Part shown: positions 49,064-57,035 of the stretch, in pieces | Layout: each line of letters begins with the position of its first letter | How positions within the stretch are numbered: position 1 is the first letter of the stretch | Assembly (NCBI GenBank): GCA_023488905.1 | Contig: JAMDCQ010000023.1 | Span: forward strand, 1 to 64,000 | Length of the DNA stretch: 64,000 nt | Direction of reading: 5' to 3' | DNA from: Candidatus Bathyarchaeota archaeon | Lineage (GTDB): Archaea; Thermoproteota; Bathyarchaeia; Bathyarchaeales; Bathycorpusculaceae | The notes under the pieces: generated by a model | What the model saw: the letters and a program-made list of their open reading frames with translations, nothing else | The model's database searches: none | Told to the model about the DNA's origin: nothing | Made by a program: the position numbers and the translations under genes

Positions 49064-50320
49064 TCAGGTTGTACCCATTTCCCACGTTGAAAGATACTTT
49101 TTCTGTTCCTCAGTCAACTCATCAATTTTGATGCCCATGCTTTGCAGCTTGAGTTCAGCGATCTTCTCATCGATGTCTTTTGGCACATTGTAGACTTTGG
49201 TGTCTAGTTTGCCAGATTTTGCAACGAACTCTGAGCAGAGAGCCTGATTGGCAAAGGACATATCCATGACTTCCGAGGGGTGACCTTCCGCTGCGGCTAG
49301 GTTAACTAGTCTGCCTTCTCCGAGCAGGTAGAGGTGTCTGTCGTCTTTGGTTGTGTATTCTTCCATGTTGGGGCGCATCGTGCGTTTTGATTTGCTGATT
49401 GATTCGAGGTCGGGGATGTTGATTTCTACGTTGAAGTGGCCGCTGTTGCACATGATTGCGCCGTCCTTCATTTTTTCCATGTGTTCTTTGCGGATGACGC
49501 TTATGTCTCCTGTTGCGGTAGCAAAGATGTCGCCGATTGGGGCTGCTTCAGCCATTGTCATGACGCGGAGTCCGTTCATGACTGCCTCCAGAGCGCGTGT
49601 GGGTTGTACCTCAGTGACTATGACGTTGGCTCCTAAGCCTTGTGCCCGCATGGCGATGCCTCTGCTGCACCAACCGTATCCGCCGACAACAAAGTTCTTG
49701 CCAGCGAGCAAAACTGAGGTTGCGCGTAGGATGCCGTCGATGGTGCTCTGTCCTGTGCCGTAGCGGTTGTCAAAGAGGTATTTGGTGAGCGCTTCGTTTA
49801 CTGCCACGATGGGATATTTGAGTGATCCATCTTGTTCCATTGCTTTTAGGCGGACGACGCCAGTGGTTGTTTCTTCTGTTCCGCCGATGATGTTTGGGAT
49901 AAGGTCTTGGCGTTTGCCATGAATCATGCCGACGACATCTGCGCCGTCATCCATGGTGATTGTCGGTTTGTATTCGAGGACTTTTTCGATGCATTTGTAG
50001 TAGTCCTCTGTGTTTTGTCCTCTCCAGGCGTAGACGTGTACGCCGCTGTCTGCTAATGCTGCGGCTACGTCGTCTTGGGTTGAGAGCGGGTTTGAGCCGC
50101 ATAATGCGACTTTGGCGCCTCCTGCGATGAGTACTTTTATGAGTACTGCGGTTTCTTTGGTTACGTGGAGGCATGCAACGAGGGTTTGGCCTTCGAGGGG
50201 TTTTTCTTTTTCGAATCTCTGTTTGATTATGTTTAGGACGGGCATGTGTTTGGCTGCCCATTCAATCTGTAAGTGGCCTTGGGGTGCTAGGCTTATGTCT
50301 TTTACTTGATAGTCTTCCAT
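49064..50320 (-). CDS. ahcY: Adenosylhomocysteinase
   Basis: The enzyme hydrolyses S-adenosylhomocysteine to adenosine and homocysteine with tightly bound NAD, clearing the inhibitor of all methyltransferases. Family signatures are [48 protein letters not shown] (with catalytic residues) and the NAD loop [20 protein letters not shown]. Near the C terminus [16 protein letters not shown] is conserved. The protein (418) lacks the C-terminal Lys-Tyr insertion of some mesophiles, as in other archaea. It is alone on its strand. Confidence 0.96.
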   Translation of the reverse strand: MEDYQVKDISLAPQGHLQIEWAAKHMPVLNIIKQRFEKEKPLEGQTLVACLHVTKETAVLIKVLIAGGAKVALCGSNPLSTQDDVAAALADSGVHVYAWRGQNTEDYYKCIEKVLEYKPTITMDDGADVVGMIHGKRQDLIPNIIGGTEETTTGVVRLKAMEQDGSLKYPIVAVNEALTKYLFDNRYGTGQSTIDGILRATSVLLAGKNFVVGGYGWCSRGIAMRAQGLGANVIVTEVQPTRALEAVMNGLRVMTMAEAAPIGDIFATATGDISVIRKEHMEKMKDGAIMCNSGHFNVEINIPDLESISKSKRTMRPNMEEYTTKDDRHLYLLGEGRLVNLAAAEGHPSEVMDMSFANQALCSEFVAKSGKLDTKVYNVPKDIDEKIAELKLQSMGIKIDELTEEQKKYLSTWEMGTT

Positions 50321-50469
50321 GAAGGTTCCTTCTTTTAGGTGATTGTGTGAGGTCGTCCTTATTTAGAATTTACCTACGTTTCATAAGGTGTAAGGTATGG
50401 CGAGGGCTCTCTTCGGCTGGAAAAAGTTAAAGGGCACCATACCCCAAGCTAACCGTGAGAGGTTGTCGC

Positions 50470-51075
50470 GTGAAAGAATCTTTCGCCGCCTTTATTGAAA
50501 GGGATTTAGAGCCGAGAAGTTTAGTGATAACCTGCGGGCTGCCTGCAAGTTACAAAACAGGAGTCGCTGAAGACATCCTCAGCTTGAAAAGGTTTGTTGT
50601 TCTGCGGAGTGATTTGATTCGGCGTGAGGTTTTAAAAAACGAGGATGTTTTTGATGAAAAGGTCGCTGGAAACATGAATAAGCGACTTTCAGTCTATGAT
50701 GAGATGTTTAGGCGGGCAGAAGACTTAGCCTCCAAGAGCACAAGCGGCATAATTTTAGATGCAACTTTTGTTACGCAGGATTTGCGGGAACGCGCGGCGG
50801 AGATAGCGGCAAAACACAACATGCCGTTTGTGATTTTGGAAACCAGCTGCCCCGATGAAGTCGCCTTAAACCGAATAAGCAAACGCACTAAAGAAAAATA
50901 TGAATCCAACGCCCTAACCCCCGAAGCCTACCTATCGAACAAGGCTAAATTCGAACCTGTAAACGTTGAAGCCTTAAAGAAAAAATACCCCAAACTAACA
51001 ATTGAGCACCTAATCATCGACACCTGCAGAGGCGGATTGAAGAACCTCTCTATAATCGCGGAAGAAAAGAGGTAA
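50470..51075 (+). CDS. P-loop kinase (zeta-toxin/COG0645-like)
   Basis: The protein has a Walker A VITCGLPASYKTGVAED (near residue 20), a VVLRSDLIRREVL loop, and a GIILDATFVTQDLRERAAE Walker B-like strand with DATF, followed by ETSCPDEVALNRISKRTK, a lid helix. This is the AAA/zeta-type kinase pattern of COG0645. I choose the GTG at 50470 (GAGAGGT lies just upstream) over a GTG five codons earlier. In bacteria this kinase is often fused to an APH-like domain, and an APH-like gene lies nearby at 51950-52957. Confidence 0.78.
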   Translation: MKESFAAFIERDLEPRSLVITCGLPASYKTGVAEDILSLKRFVVLRSDLIRREVLKNEDVFDEKVAGNMNKRLSVYDEMFRRAEDLASKSTSGIILDATFVTQDLRERAAEIAAKHNMPFVILETSCPDEVALNRISKRTKEKYESNALTPEAYLSNKAKFEPVNVEALKKKYPKLTIEHLIIDTCRGGLKNLSIIAEEKR

Positions 51076-51080
51076 GCCGC

Positions 51081-51953
51081 TTGAACATCGATTTGCATAT
51101 CCACTCAAACGCCTCCGATGGCAAGCTCAGCGCCAAAGAAATAATCGTTGAAGCCAAAGCCCGCAACGTAGGGTTCCTCTCGATTACAGACCACGACAAC
51201 ATCAGTTGCCAGCACGTAGCCATACAAGAAGCAAAAAAAGCAGGTATCCGCTACATCACCGGCGTCGAATTAAACGTCACTTTTTCTAACCCGAAATACA
51301 GAGAAGGAAAACCGTTTGCGCTGGATTTTTTGGGCTACCAATTCAGCCCCGACGATGGCGCCCTGAAAAGCAAGCTTGTGTTGATGGCGAAGTACCGCGA
51401 GGAGCGTGCGTCTAAAATTCTAGAAAACCTCAACGCGGAGTTCCAAAAGGAAAACATCGCCCCACTAACAAAGGACGACTTGCATCGGATTGAGGAAACG
51501 GTTGAGGGCAGCTTGGGCAGACCCCACATCGCCGATTACCTTGTCAAGAAGGGCATCGTGGCTAGCCGACTGGAAGCCTTCAACAAATATTTAGTTAAAT
51601 GCGACGTCCCAAAGTACCCGCTGCATCTGGAGGAAGCTTCAAAACTCGTTAGAGATGCAGGTGGAAAAATCATCCTTGCCCACCCAAACGATGCTTGCGG
51701 AACCTCACTGCTCCCCATCACCAAAGTGCCCTCAGAACAAACCCAAATAATCCAAGAGACGATGCTGCCCTACATTGATGGCGTGGAATGCTGGCACCTA
51801 AGCCATACACCCGAAAGCACCAGCCACTACGTAGCGTTCGCTAAAACTCAGGGCTTACTTATGACGGGCGGCAGCGACTGCCACCAAAAACCCATCATAA
51901 TGGGCAACGTTGAAGTCCCCAGCTGGGTAGTGGAGCAATTCAAGCAACCTTAG
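51081..51953 (+). CDS. PHP-domain metal-dependent phosphoesterase
   Basis: The PHP active-site blocks are visible: IDLHIHSNASDGKLS (residues 3-17), FLSITDHDNISCQH, ITGVELNVTF, GRPHIADYLVKKG, ILAHPND and a C-terminal GGSDCHQKP. Members hydrolyse AMP, pAp or nucleotides, or are trinucleotide exonuclease-like. The start is TTG with AGAGG upstream. It follows the P-loop kinase by five bases, so they are in an operon. The stop overlaps the convergent APH-like gene by four bases. Confidence 0.88.
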   Translation: MNIDLHIHSNASDGKLSAKEIIVEAKARNVGFLSITDHDNISCQHVAIQEAKKAGIRYITGVELNVTFSNPKYREGKPFALDFLGYQFSPDDGALKSKLVLMAKYREERASKILENLNAEFQKENIAPLTKDDLHRIEETVEGSLGRPHIADYLVKKGIVASRLEAFNKYLVKCDVPKYPLHLEEASKLVRDAGGKIILAHPNDACGTSLLPITKVPSEQTQIIQETMLPYIDGVECWHLSHTPESTSHYVAFAKTQGLLMTGGSDCHQKPIIMGNVEVPSWVVEQFKQP

Positions 51954-52957
51954 AGATCGTTTGCGTATCTCGCGGCTAGCTGGAAATACGCCTGTGCCTC
52001 TTTGGTGGCGGCAGCTTTTTCATCCGCTTTTACGTTTGGGTCATCCAGCCTGAAGCTAACGACTTTGCCCCGCACGTAGGCGCGGTAGCACTTGTAAAAC
52101 GGCAACAACACGGCTAGCTGGGCGTCTTTTGAGTAGGCGGTGTATTGGGCGATGAAGTAGTCGGCTAGGTCGCTTCTGTTTTGGTAGTCGAGGTCCATGG
52201 CGAGAAACGCTACGTCGGCGGCTACGTCGCTATATCGAAAGCGGTCGTTGAACTCTATGGCGTCGAAGATGCAGATTTTGTCGGTTACAAAGATGTTGCC
52301 TGAGTGGAGGTCGCCGTGGCAGTCGCACACCCGTCCCTCTGCCATGCGGCTCTCGAATAGGGCTTTGTTTTTTGTCATGAAGTTGTTGATTTTGGTTTGC
52401 ATTGAGTCGTAGTCGGCTTTGCTGAGGGTTTGGCCTATGTATTTGGTTGTTTGGCTGAAGTTTTCGTCCCAGTTGAACTTGACAGCTTTGATGCCGCCGA
52501 TTTCAGTTATTTCCGCGCTGGTTTGCGCTTGGGAGTGGAATTTGGCGACTATGGCGGCGAGTTGGTCGATGGTTTTTTTGTCGATTTTGCCCTCTTGGAG
52601 CAGTTGAGTCATAATTCGCTCTTGGGGCAACCGCTTCATCTTTAGGGCGTATTCGACGGTTTCGCCTTCGCCCTTGATTTTTAGGGTGGCTGACTGGTTT
52701 ATGGGGACGACTTCGAGGTAGATTTCTGGGCACAAGCGCCTGTTGAGCTGGAGCTCTTTTTCGCAGTACATCCGCCTCTTATCTAGGGTTGAAAAGTCTA
52801 AGAACCCATAATTTACGGATTTTTTGACTTTGTAAGCATAGTTTTGGGTTAAAAAGACAAAGGAGATATGGGTTTGGATGAGTTCGATTTTGCCTGTTGG
52901 TTCGGGGTATGTGTTGGGGTTTAGCATGGCTTGGACGAGAGGGTTGTCTGGTTGCAT
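51950..52957 (-). CDS. Aminoglycoside phosphotransferase-like kinase (COG2187)
   Basis: The 335-residue protein has a protein-kinase-like fold: HISFVFLTQNYAYKVKKSVN (ATP-binding Lys), then LKMKRLPQERIMTQLL, the catalytic VCDCHGDLHSGNIFVTDK (HGDLHxGNI) and IFDAIEFNDRFRYSDVAADV (DxIEFN metal site). This is the COG2187 pattern. In bacteria COG2187 is usually the N-terminal half of a protein whose C-terminal half is a COG0645 P-loop kinase, which here is encoded separately at 50470. The ATG at 52957 has AAGGATG upstream. The substrate is unknown. Confidence 0.82.
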   Translation of the reverse strand: MQPDNPLVQAMLNPNTYPEPTGKIELIQTHISFVFLTQNYAYKVKKSVNYGFLDFSTLDKRRMYCEKELQLNRRLCPEIYLEVVPINQSATLKIKGEGETVEYALKMKRLPQERIMTQLLQEGKIDKKTIDQLAAIVAKFHSQAQTSAEITEIGGIKAVKFNWDENFSQTTKYIGQTLSKADYDSMQTKINNFMTKNKALFESRMAEGRVCDCHGDLHSGNIFVTDKICIFDAIEFNDRFRYSDVAADVAFLAMDLDYQNRSDLADYFIAQYTAYSKDAQLAVLLPFYKCYRAYVRGKVVSFRLDDPNVKADEKAAATKEAQAYFQLAARYANDL

Positions 52958-53093
52958 ATTGATGCATCCTTTTGGGTATTCTTGTCTGCGGATGCCAATA
53001 AAGATGAGGGTAACTGAGTTTAGGCTATTCAACTTCCGAATTAAAACGGTGAATTTATATGACTAAGCCCCTTTGAACAAGGGGTTGATTGCC

Positions 53094-53192
53094 TTGCGCA
53101 CCGACGGACCAAAACGCATGAAAAAAGCCCTAGTCAGCACCGGTTGCTCATCGAAGATTGCTGACAAAATCGTAGACTGGTACAACCCTTAA
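53094..53192 (+). CDS. Very small basic protein (32 aa)
   Basis: The frame from TTG at 53094 reads LRTDGPKRMKKALVSTGCSS then KIADKIVDWYNP, stop. An AATTTATAT box at about 53052 and a GGGGTTGAT stretch before the TTG support expression; a TTG at 53085 is an alternative. The sequence looks like one amphipathic helix-turn-helix (KALVSTGCSSKIADKIVDWY). The last four bases overlap the convergent pyrE stop. Many archaea have uncharacterised small proteins of this pattern, but I cannot name one. Confidence 0.45.
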   Translation: MRTDGPKRMKKALVSTGCSSKIADKIVDWYNP

Positions 53193-53806
53193 CTAAAACT
53201 TTTAACGTAATCCAGCACAGCATCAGCCTGCTCTTTTGTTATATGTTGATTTTTGTAGAGTGAAGGCACTATTTCTGTGATTTTAGCTAGCGCATGCACA
53301 TTGTAGCCGAGTTTTTCGAGTTTCTCTTTGCCGCCGTGCTCGCGGTTCACGACCACCAGCATGTGTTTGACGGTGGCGCCGAGTTCTTGGAGCGGCTTTA
53401 CCCCTTCAACCTTTGACAGCCCCTCGCTTACTACGTCGTCGAAGAACAGGATGTTGTCGCCTTTGGCTACGTCTGCGCCTGCTATACGGCCTGTGACGCC
53501 GTAGGCTTTGTCTTCTTTGCGTACGATTACGCAGGGTAGGTTGAGTTTTATGGCTATGCTGGGGGCGATGAGGGCTCCTTTGAGTTCGATGCTGGCGAGT
53601 TTGTCGATACGCTCATCTGTGGCGATTTGCTTGATTTTTTGGGCGGCGGCTTCAGCGATGACTTCTAGCTGCTGTGGCGCAGCTAGCACGCGGGCTAAGT
53701 CGATGTAGTAGGGGCTAATCGCGCCTGATTTGATTTTGAAGCTGCCAAACCGTAGGCATCCTGAGAGGTAGAGTGCGTTTGCGATTTTGTCGGTTACTGT
53801 GGACAT
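53189..53806 (-). CDS. pyrE: Orotate phosphoribosyltransferase
   Basis: The enzyme makes OMP from orotate and PRPP in pyrimidine synthesis. Conserved parts are FGSFKIKSGAISPYYIDLAR, the ELKGALIAPSIAIKLNLP strand, RKEDKAYG (flexible catalytic loop, with K and D) and NILFFDDVVSEGLSK, the PRPP-binding motif. Length 205 is normal for the archaeal form. It stands alone, with no other pyr gene near. The transcription start faces the repeat region. Confidence 0.93.
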   Translation of the reverse strand: MSTVTDKIANALYLSGCLRFGSFKIKSGAISPYYIDLARVLAAPQQLEVIAEAAAQKIKQIATDERIDKLASIELKGALIAPSIAIKLNLPCVIVRKEDKAYGVTGRIAGADVAKGDNILFFDDVVSEGLSKVEGVKPLQELGATVKHMLVVVNREHGGKEKLEKLGYNVHALAKITEIVPSLYKNQHITKEQADAVLDYVKSFS

Positions 53807-53931
53807 GTGGTTTCCCCGATGTGAATGGGTAACTTGGGATTTAACCCTTTAGCAGCTCAACATGGAGGGAACTTGCGCCCTATTCAAAAGTGAGGGGCAG
53901 TTTCACTGTGAAAGGTAGCGCAATTGAGACC

Positions 53932-54125
53932 GGGTTTGCTGGGGCTTCTGGCCCATTTCTCTTAAGGAGAAGCGAAAATGCAAAACCACGATCACAACAT
54001 CGCAAGTCAGAACCAGAAAACATCTCAGCCCGGAAGTGCTTGAGGAAATCTCCACAACCAAGCAGCAACCCAACACAGACACAGAAACCAAAACACAACC
54101 CCCAGCCAAATCCGTTGGAAGATGA
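53932..54125 (+). repeat. Micro-gene copy with start, frameshifted (modules A plus B body)
   Basis: GGGTTTGCTGGGGCTTCTGG is followed by CTTAAGGAGAA and ATG at 53978: MQNHDHNIASQNQKTSQPG, then SA and stop (54041). One base shift continues LEEISTTKQQPNTDTETKTQ and ends PPAKSVGR at TGA (54123), aligning with AESTTTNQQQ..DAKTQSAGCCC at 24440-24559. The tri-cysteine tail is lost here. It is the best match linking module A to module B. Confidence 0.65.
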
Positions 54126-54183
54126 TGAATAAGGGCGGCATTCTCTTCTTCTTAATACTAAAAAACAAAAAATATCTAAATCT

Positions 54184-54229
54184 GCTTAAATAAGGGAGGG
54201 GAGGTAGACGCTGAGACGTCGCGTGACTA
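54184..54229 (+). repeat. Module C copy downstream of the micro-gene
   Basis: CTTAAATAAGGGAGGGGAGG, then TAGACGCTGAGACGTCGCGTGAC, keeps the order TATA-core, G-rich, CTGAGA, GTCGCGTG of other copies, and follows the micro-gene copy by about 60 bases as at 18050. No gene is recognised elsewhere in 53807-54236. Confidence 0.65.
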
Positions 54230-54236
54230 AGCACGG

Positions 54237-55217
54237 CTACACGACGAGGTCGGACATGTCAACGCTGCGCTCATAAATCTGCCTCAGGAAAGACACCGCT
54301 GCCAGAATCTGGGGCATCAAATCCACCGACGAATCCTTCGCAGCTTCCTCAATTTTTGAGCACGCCTCTTCGATTTTGGCTCTTTGGATACGGACACTCT
54401 CGGCTAGCGCGATGTCCTTGGTCTGGAAGGCTTTGAAAGCTTGTTCAGTAGCTTCGCAACATGCCCCCTGCAGTTCCAAAAAGAGCTTTCGGAGGTCAAC
54501 TGAGAGTTTGTTTCCATCCAACTCTAGCGTGCTGGATGCCATCTGGACACATGCATCGCCGATGCCTTCTATGAAGCCTGCGGCTAAACGGTAGTCCAAA
54601 CACTCAATCGGGGTTATCGCTAGCTTTTCACTTAGCCGCGGATTCTGCAAAATCGTTCGAAGGATTCTGACAAGCAAAAAGTAGAACTTGTTATTCTCCA
54701 CATCGCGTTCGATCACGTTTTTGGCTAAGTCCATATCCAGATTGACAAAGGAGCTAGCTGCGTCGCGGATCATGCGGGCGGCGCTGGCTTGGTTGCGCTG
54801 CAAAATCCTCCCCGGCGACGTAAACGGCTGCTGCATCAAACACTGCAAAGTCATCATCGAAGTCGTTTCTTCAACAATCATCAACCCAGCCAAAGAGTTA
54901 GCTGTGGACTTAACCAAGTTACGCATGTTTGAGTCGATGCGGTTTTTGGCTTCCACCTTGATTATGTCGTAGCCGAGCAGGTAGCGGCCGACGATTTCAC
55001 GGCTCAAATATGGACCGACGGTTAGGGAGATTTCTTTGGGTTGCGGCTCAACTTCCTCTTTTGCGTCGACAAGCAGTTTGCCGTCGCTTGTTACTTCAAG
55101 TTTGATTTCGCTGCCTTTTTGGAGGAGGTTTTCGTTTGCCCAATCACGTGGGAGGCAGACAAAGAAGGTGCCGGTTGGCGTTTGCTGAACCTTGCGTGTT
55201 ACACTCACAGGGAACAC
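54237..55217 (-). CDS. AbrB-PhoU domain phosphate-uptake-type regulator
   Basis: The N-terminal 50 residues form an AbrB/SpoVT-like swapped hairpin (VTRKVQQTPTGTFFVCLPRD), a DNA-binding domain. Helical PhoU-like domains follow, with two three-helix units (RIDSNMRNLVKSTANSLAGL; DMDLAKNVIERDVENNKFYF, where the ...D..n motif fits PhoU). This AbrB-PhoU fusion is common in archaea and is thought to link phosphate sensing to transcription. The GTG start at 55217 gives the usual VSVTRKVQ N terminus. It faces the polD gene divergently. Confidence 0.87.
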   Translation of the reverse strand: MFPVSVTRKVQQTPTGTFFVCLPRDWANENLLQKGSEIKLEVTSDGKLLVDAKEEVEPQPKEISLTVGPYLSREIVGRYLLGYDIIKVEAKNRIDSNMRNLVKSTANSLAGLMIVEETTSMMTLQCLMQQPFTSPGRILQRNQASAARMIRDAASSFVNLDMDLAKNVIERDVENNKFYFLLVRILRTILQNPRLSEKLAITPIECLDYRLAAGFIEGIGDACVQMASSTLELDGNKLSVDLRKLFLELQGACCEATEQAFKAFQTKDIALAESVRIQRAKIEEACSKIEEAAKDSSVDLMPQILAAVSFLRQIYERSVDMSDLVV

Positions 55218-55433
55218 CAGTTATAATTCATCTAAACATTTGTGGGCTTATATAAATTGCCTCAAACCTGTTAGTTTTCCAGTGCTAAAAATACAATCAG
55301 GCGCAAAGTACACCACAAAACCAGCCACTAAAAGTTATTTTGAAGCCTTGTGGTGTAAACGAGAAACAGTAAATAATCCCAAACACAATACTGCCTAACA
55401 TCAAAACATAGCTAGCCACGGGCAGAAAACGAG

Positions 55434-57035
55434 ATGAGTTCAGAAGAGAAGCTCCAACAGGCAATTGAGGCAACCATCGCTGCAGGGTATCAGCTAAACA
55501 GCGAAGCCTTTGAGTACCTCATCCAAAACGCCCAAACCAGCGACCCCGTCGCCGTGATGAATCTGGCGCTGGAACGAATGTCCTCGTTGCAGGATAAGCC
55601 CATGTTTATCGAGAAAGCTTTCCTGGAAGCGGTTATGCAGCAGGCAGCTGCGGCGGTTCAGGAGGCGCTGGTTGAACAACTGCAGCAACCCACAGTGGCG
55701 CAGACGCAAAGCTACGCTAAACCCGCCTTTGAGCAGCCCTCCTATCAGCCTCAAATCAGTGCAGCAGACACCTTTTATCCATACGCCAAAGACATACCCT
55801 CAGACCTCAAAATCCTCGACGACTCCACAGGCAAACTCACCTCCAACGGCACACTCACCGAGTATGTCGGTCTTTTCCAAGATCGCTTCAAACGTATAGA
55901 AAAACTGCTGAGGCAGAGGATGGATGTTAGAGCAGCCACCCCACTGGTTGAAGCGCTCAAGTCGCAGCCCAAAACAAAACTCAAAGTCATATGCATGCTA
56001 ACTGAGAAGCGAGACTCCAAAAACAACACCATACTCGCCGTCGAAGACCTGCACGGCAGCGCAACCATCCTCATTCCACAGAAGGCACCTGAAGAAGTCA
56101 AAAAAAAGGCGCTTATGCTTTTACCTGACACAGTTTTCTGCGCCGCAGTCATCAAAACCCGAACTAATCTGCTGATGGCGGAAGACATCATTTTACCCGA
56201 AGTCGGCAGAAAAATGCCCCAGCGAGCGCAGGAACCCGTCTACGCGGTGCTGACCTCAGACATCCACGTCGGTAGCACAAAGTTCACCAAAGAAGCCTTC
56301 AAACGCTTTATCATGTGGCTTCGAGGAAAATGGGGTACGTCTGAAGATCGGGAAATCGCTGGGCGCGTAAAATACCTCCTTATCGCAGGCGACATCGTTG
56401 ACGGCGTCGGCATCTACCCCGGACAACAAACAGAGCTAACCATCCGTGACGTGCACAAACAATACAACTTTGCAATCAAGTACCTCGAAAAAATCCCAGA
56501 CTACATCGAAATCGTGCTCTCACCAGGCAACCACGACGCCGCACGTAAATCTCAACCGCAACCCGCCATCCCAGAAGGATACCTAGCCGCAATCGAGGGC
56601 AAAAAGAATATTCACTCAGTCGGCAGCCCCTGCTACCTCAGCTTGCATGGCGTCGAGGTCCTAATGTATCACGGTGTAAGCTTAAACGATATAATCGGGG
56701 TTGTTCCTGGAATGGTCAATGACCGCCCTGAAAAGTCGATGCGGCTGCTAATGCAGGGTCGCCACTTAGCACCTGTATACGGCGGAAAAACCATGCTTTC
56801 TCCAGAGAACCGCGACTACTTGGTCGTCGATAAAGTTCCCGATATCTTCCACGCAGGCCACATTCACGTATTGGGCTTCTGCAACTACCGCGGGGTCTTG
56901 GTGGTTAATTCGGGAGGTTGGCAGGAACAGACCGAGTACATGGAGAAGCTGGGGCTGGTTCCCACGCCGGGCAAGGTGCCTGTGGTGAACCTGCAGACAC
57001 TGGAGATAACAGTGCTCAATTTCATGGAACCCTAA
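55434..57035 (+). CDS. DNA polymerase D small subunit (DP1)
   Basis: The 533-residue protein has an N-terminal helical region, an OB fold (TKLKVICMLTEKRDSKNNTI), and a calcineurin-like 3'-5' exonuclease domain: VLTSDIHVGSTKF (D-x-H), LIAGDIVDGVGIYPG, LSPGNHDAARKSQPQP, LMYHGVSLNDII and FHAGHIHVLG. DP1 supplies proofreading for the archaeal replicative PolD. Its 3' end overlaps the convergent cdc6 gene by four bases, so replication genes flank the presumed origin. Confidence 0.95.
   Translation: MSSEEKLQQAIEATIAAGYQLNSEAFEYLIQNAQTSDPVAVMNLALERMSSLQDKPMFIEKAFLEAVMQQAAAAVQEALVEQLQQPTVAQTQSYAKPAFEQPSYQPQISAADTFYPYAKDIPSDLKILDDSTGKLTSNGTLTEYVGLFQDRFKRIEKLLRQRMDVRAATPLVEALKSQPKTKLKVICMLTEKRDSKNNTILAVEDLHGSATILIPQKAPEEVKKKALMLLPDTVFCAAVIKTRTNLLMAEDIILPEVGRKMPQRAQEPVYAVLTSDIHVGSTKFTKEAFKRFIMWLRGKWGTSEDREIAGRVKYLLIAGDIVDGVGIYPGQQTELTIRDVHKQYNFAIKYLEKIPDYIEIVLSPGNHDAARKSQPQPAIPEGYLAAIEGKKNIHSVGSPCYLSLHGVEVLMYHGVSLNDIIGVVPGMVNDRPEKSMRLLMQGRHLAPVYGGKTMLSPENRDYLVVDKVPDIFHAGHIHVLGFCNYRGVLVVNSGGWQEQTEYMEKLGLVPTPGKVPVVNLQTLEITVLNFMEP

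Noticed and set aside
53890-54132. 80-codon frame over the repeat at 53932
   Set aside because: Its first part crosses the conserved leader and Shine-Dalgarno of module A in a frame not shared by other copies; the homologous frame is the one starting at 53978.
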